Shown in pieces: positions 5,890 to 6,112 of a DNA stretch of 6,112 nt. Position 1 is the first letter of the stretch, and every line of letters begins with the position of its first letter. The notes below the pieces were generated by a model, which made no database searches, was not told the origin of the DNA, and saw only the letters and a program-made list of their open reading frames with translations. Both the position numbers and the translations under genes were made by a program. The stretch is taken from positions 1-6,112 of the forward strand of contig JADDPR010000174.1 of assembly GCA_016781775.1 (NCBI GenBank), read 5' to 3'. The stretch is from Rubrobacter sp. (GTDB lineage: Bacteria > Actinomycetota > Rubrobacteria > Rubrobacterales > Rubrobacteraceae).

Positions 5890-6112
5890 CGGGACGCCGA
5901 GCGCCGCCCTCTCACCGCAATGACCACCACGGCCGCCGGGTACGGCGAGACGGCCTTCTGCATGAGTAGGGGGCTCGATCCCGTAGCTCGCGGCCTGCCG
6001 GATACTCACGTAAGTCGGCAGGACCGGCGGGGCAGCAGGCTTAGCGTGAAGCGGACCGGGCGACGTGGCGCCGTCCTCCTGCGCCAATGCAGCCAGTAAA
6101 CTGGGCGAACAG
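5890..6112 (-). pseudogene. Degenerate excisionase-type helix-turn-helix gene remnant, running off the window edge
   Basis: A minus-strand frame open from the window edge (6112) carries YVSIRQAASY (codons 6012-5983) and, 8 residues later, AEGRL. Excisionase/HTH_17-type DNA-binding domains typically read YVSIxQAAxYLGVS...RxIxEGRLxAYRVG, with about 12-13 residues between the Tyr and Glu of these two blocks. Here 4-5 residues appear missing, and the downstream part that should read AYRVGGR continues only in a shifted frame (from about 5942, YPAAVVVIAVRG). After that, coding sense fades. This looks like a small DNA-binding gene broken by deletion and frameshift; its start may lie outside the window. 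Such proteins are common in phages, plasmids and integrative elements, but also in toxin-antitoxin and stand-alone regulators. The call rests on two short motifs and could be chance in GC-rich DNA. Confidence 0.3.
5994..6022. repeat. Hairpin-forming inverted repeat inside the degenerate HTH region
   Basis: CCTGCCG (5994-6000) pairs with CGGCAGG (6016-6022), and inside them 6004-6015 forms a second near-palindrome (ACTCAC/GTAAGT). On the minus-strand RNA the single inner mismatch becomes a G-U pair, so the minus transcript folds better than the plus one. It overlaps the YVSIRQAA codons, so it may be a by-product of coding sequence rather than a separate element. Confidence 0.35.

Noticed and set aside
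5994..6022. tRNA or intrinsic terminator at the inverted repeat
   Set aside because: There is no cloverleaf or T-loop sequence around it, and no T-run follows the stem on either strand.
5773..6112. Molybdenum-cofactor, c-di-AMP, TPP, SAM or glycine riboswitch before the molybdoenzyme gene
   Set aside because: I read the minus strand for the conserved core motifs of these classes and found none. The two hairpins alone are not enough to call a riboswitch.
1..6112. CRISPR array, insertion sequence ends or tandem repeats
   Set aside because: No regularly spaced direct repeats, transposase-like frame or paired terminal inverted repeats were seen.

Overview
The window is visibly GC-rich, with GTG starts, AGG arginine codons and purine-rich Shine-Dalgarno sites. 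This suggests a high-GC Gram-positive bacterium. A Rubrobacter-like actinobacterium is my best guess from the general look of the proteins, but nothing in the window fixes the genus. All five convincing genes lie on the minus strand, so the window reads from right to left. The large plus-strand reading frames are antisense shadows of these genes.

Right end (5773-6112): a leader region with no intact gene. It holds a degenerate reading frame resembling an excisionase-type helix-turn-helix protein, two strong hairpins, and a possible stress-sigma-type promoter just before the main operon.

Operon core (1665-5772): three closely placed genes. (1) An 820-residue molybdopterin oxidoreductase of the NapA/NarB nitrate-reductase-like group. 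It keeps the molybdenum-ligand cysteine (Cys172) but lacks all four cysteines that normally hold the N-terminal [4Fe-4S] cluster. They are replaced, at exactly the usual spacing, by Ser46, His49, Asp53 and Asp81. (2) A 152-residue all-helical protein of unknown function, starting 3 bases after the oxidoreductase stop, with its ribosome binding site inside the oxidoreductase gene. (3) After a 64-base gap, a 372-residue polytopic membrane protein of the TDT/SLAC1 (TehA, Mae1, Ssu1) anion-channel and transporter family. My inference is that they form one unit in which a small anion is moved across the membrane and transformed by a cytoplasmic molybdoenzyme, with the helical protein as partner, chaperone or electron-transfer aid.

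Left part (1-1664): a 244-base spacer with a perfect 18-base palindrome, then an acidic helical lipoprotein of unknown function. A second spacer of 174 bases follows, then a four-helix membrane protein with an internal two-fold repeat, closed by a clear intrinsic terminator at 68-95. Bases 1-67 hold nothing I can identify.

The item most worth follow-up is the cysteine-free molybdoenzyme and its unusual partners.
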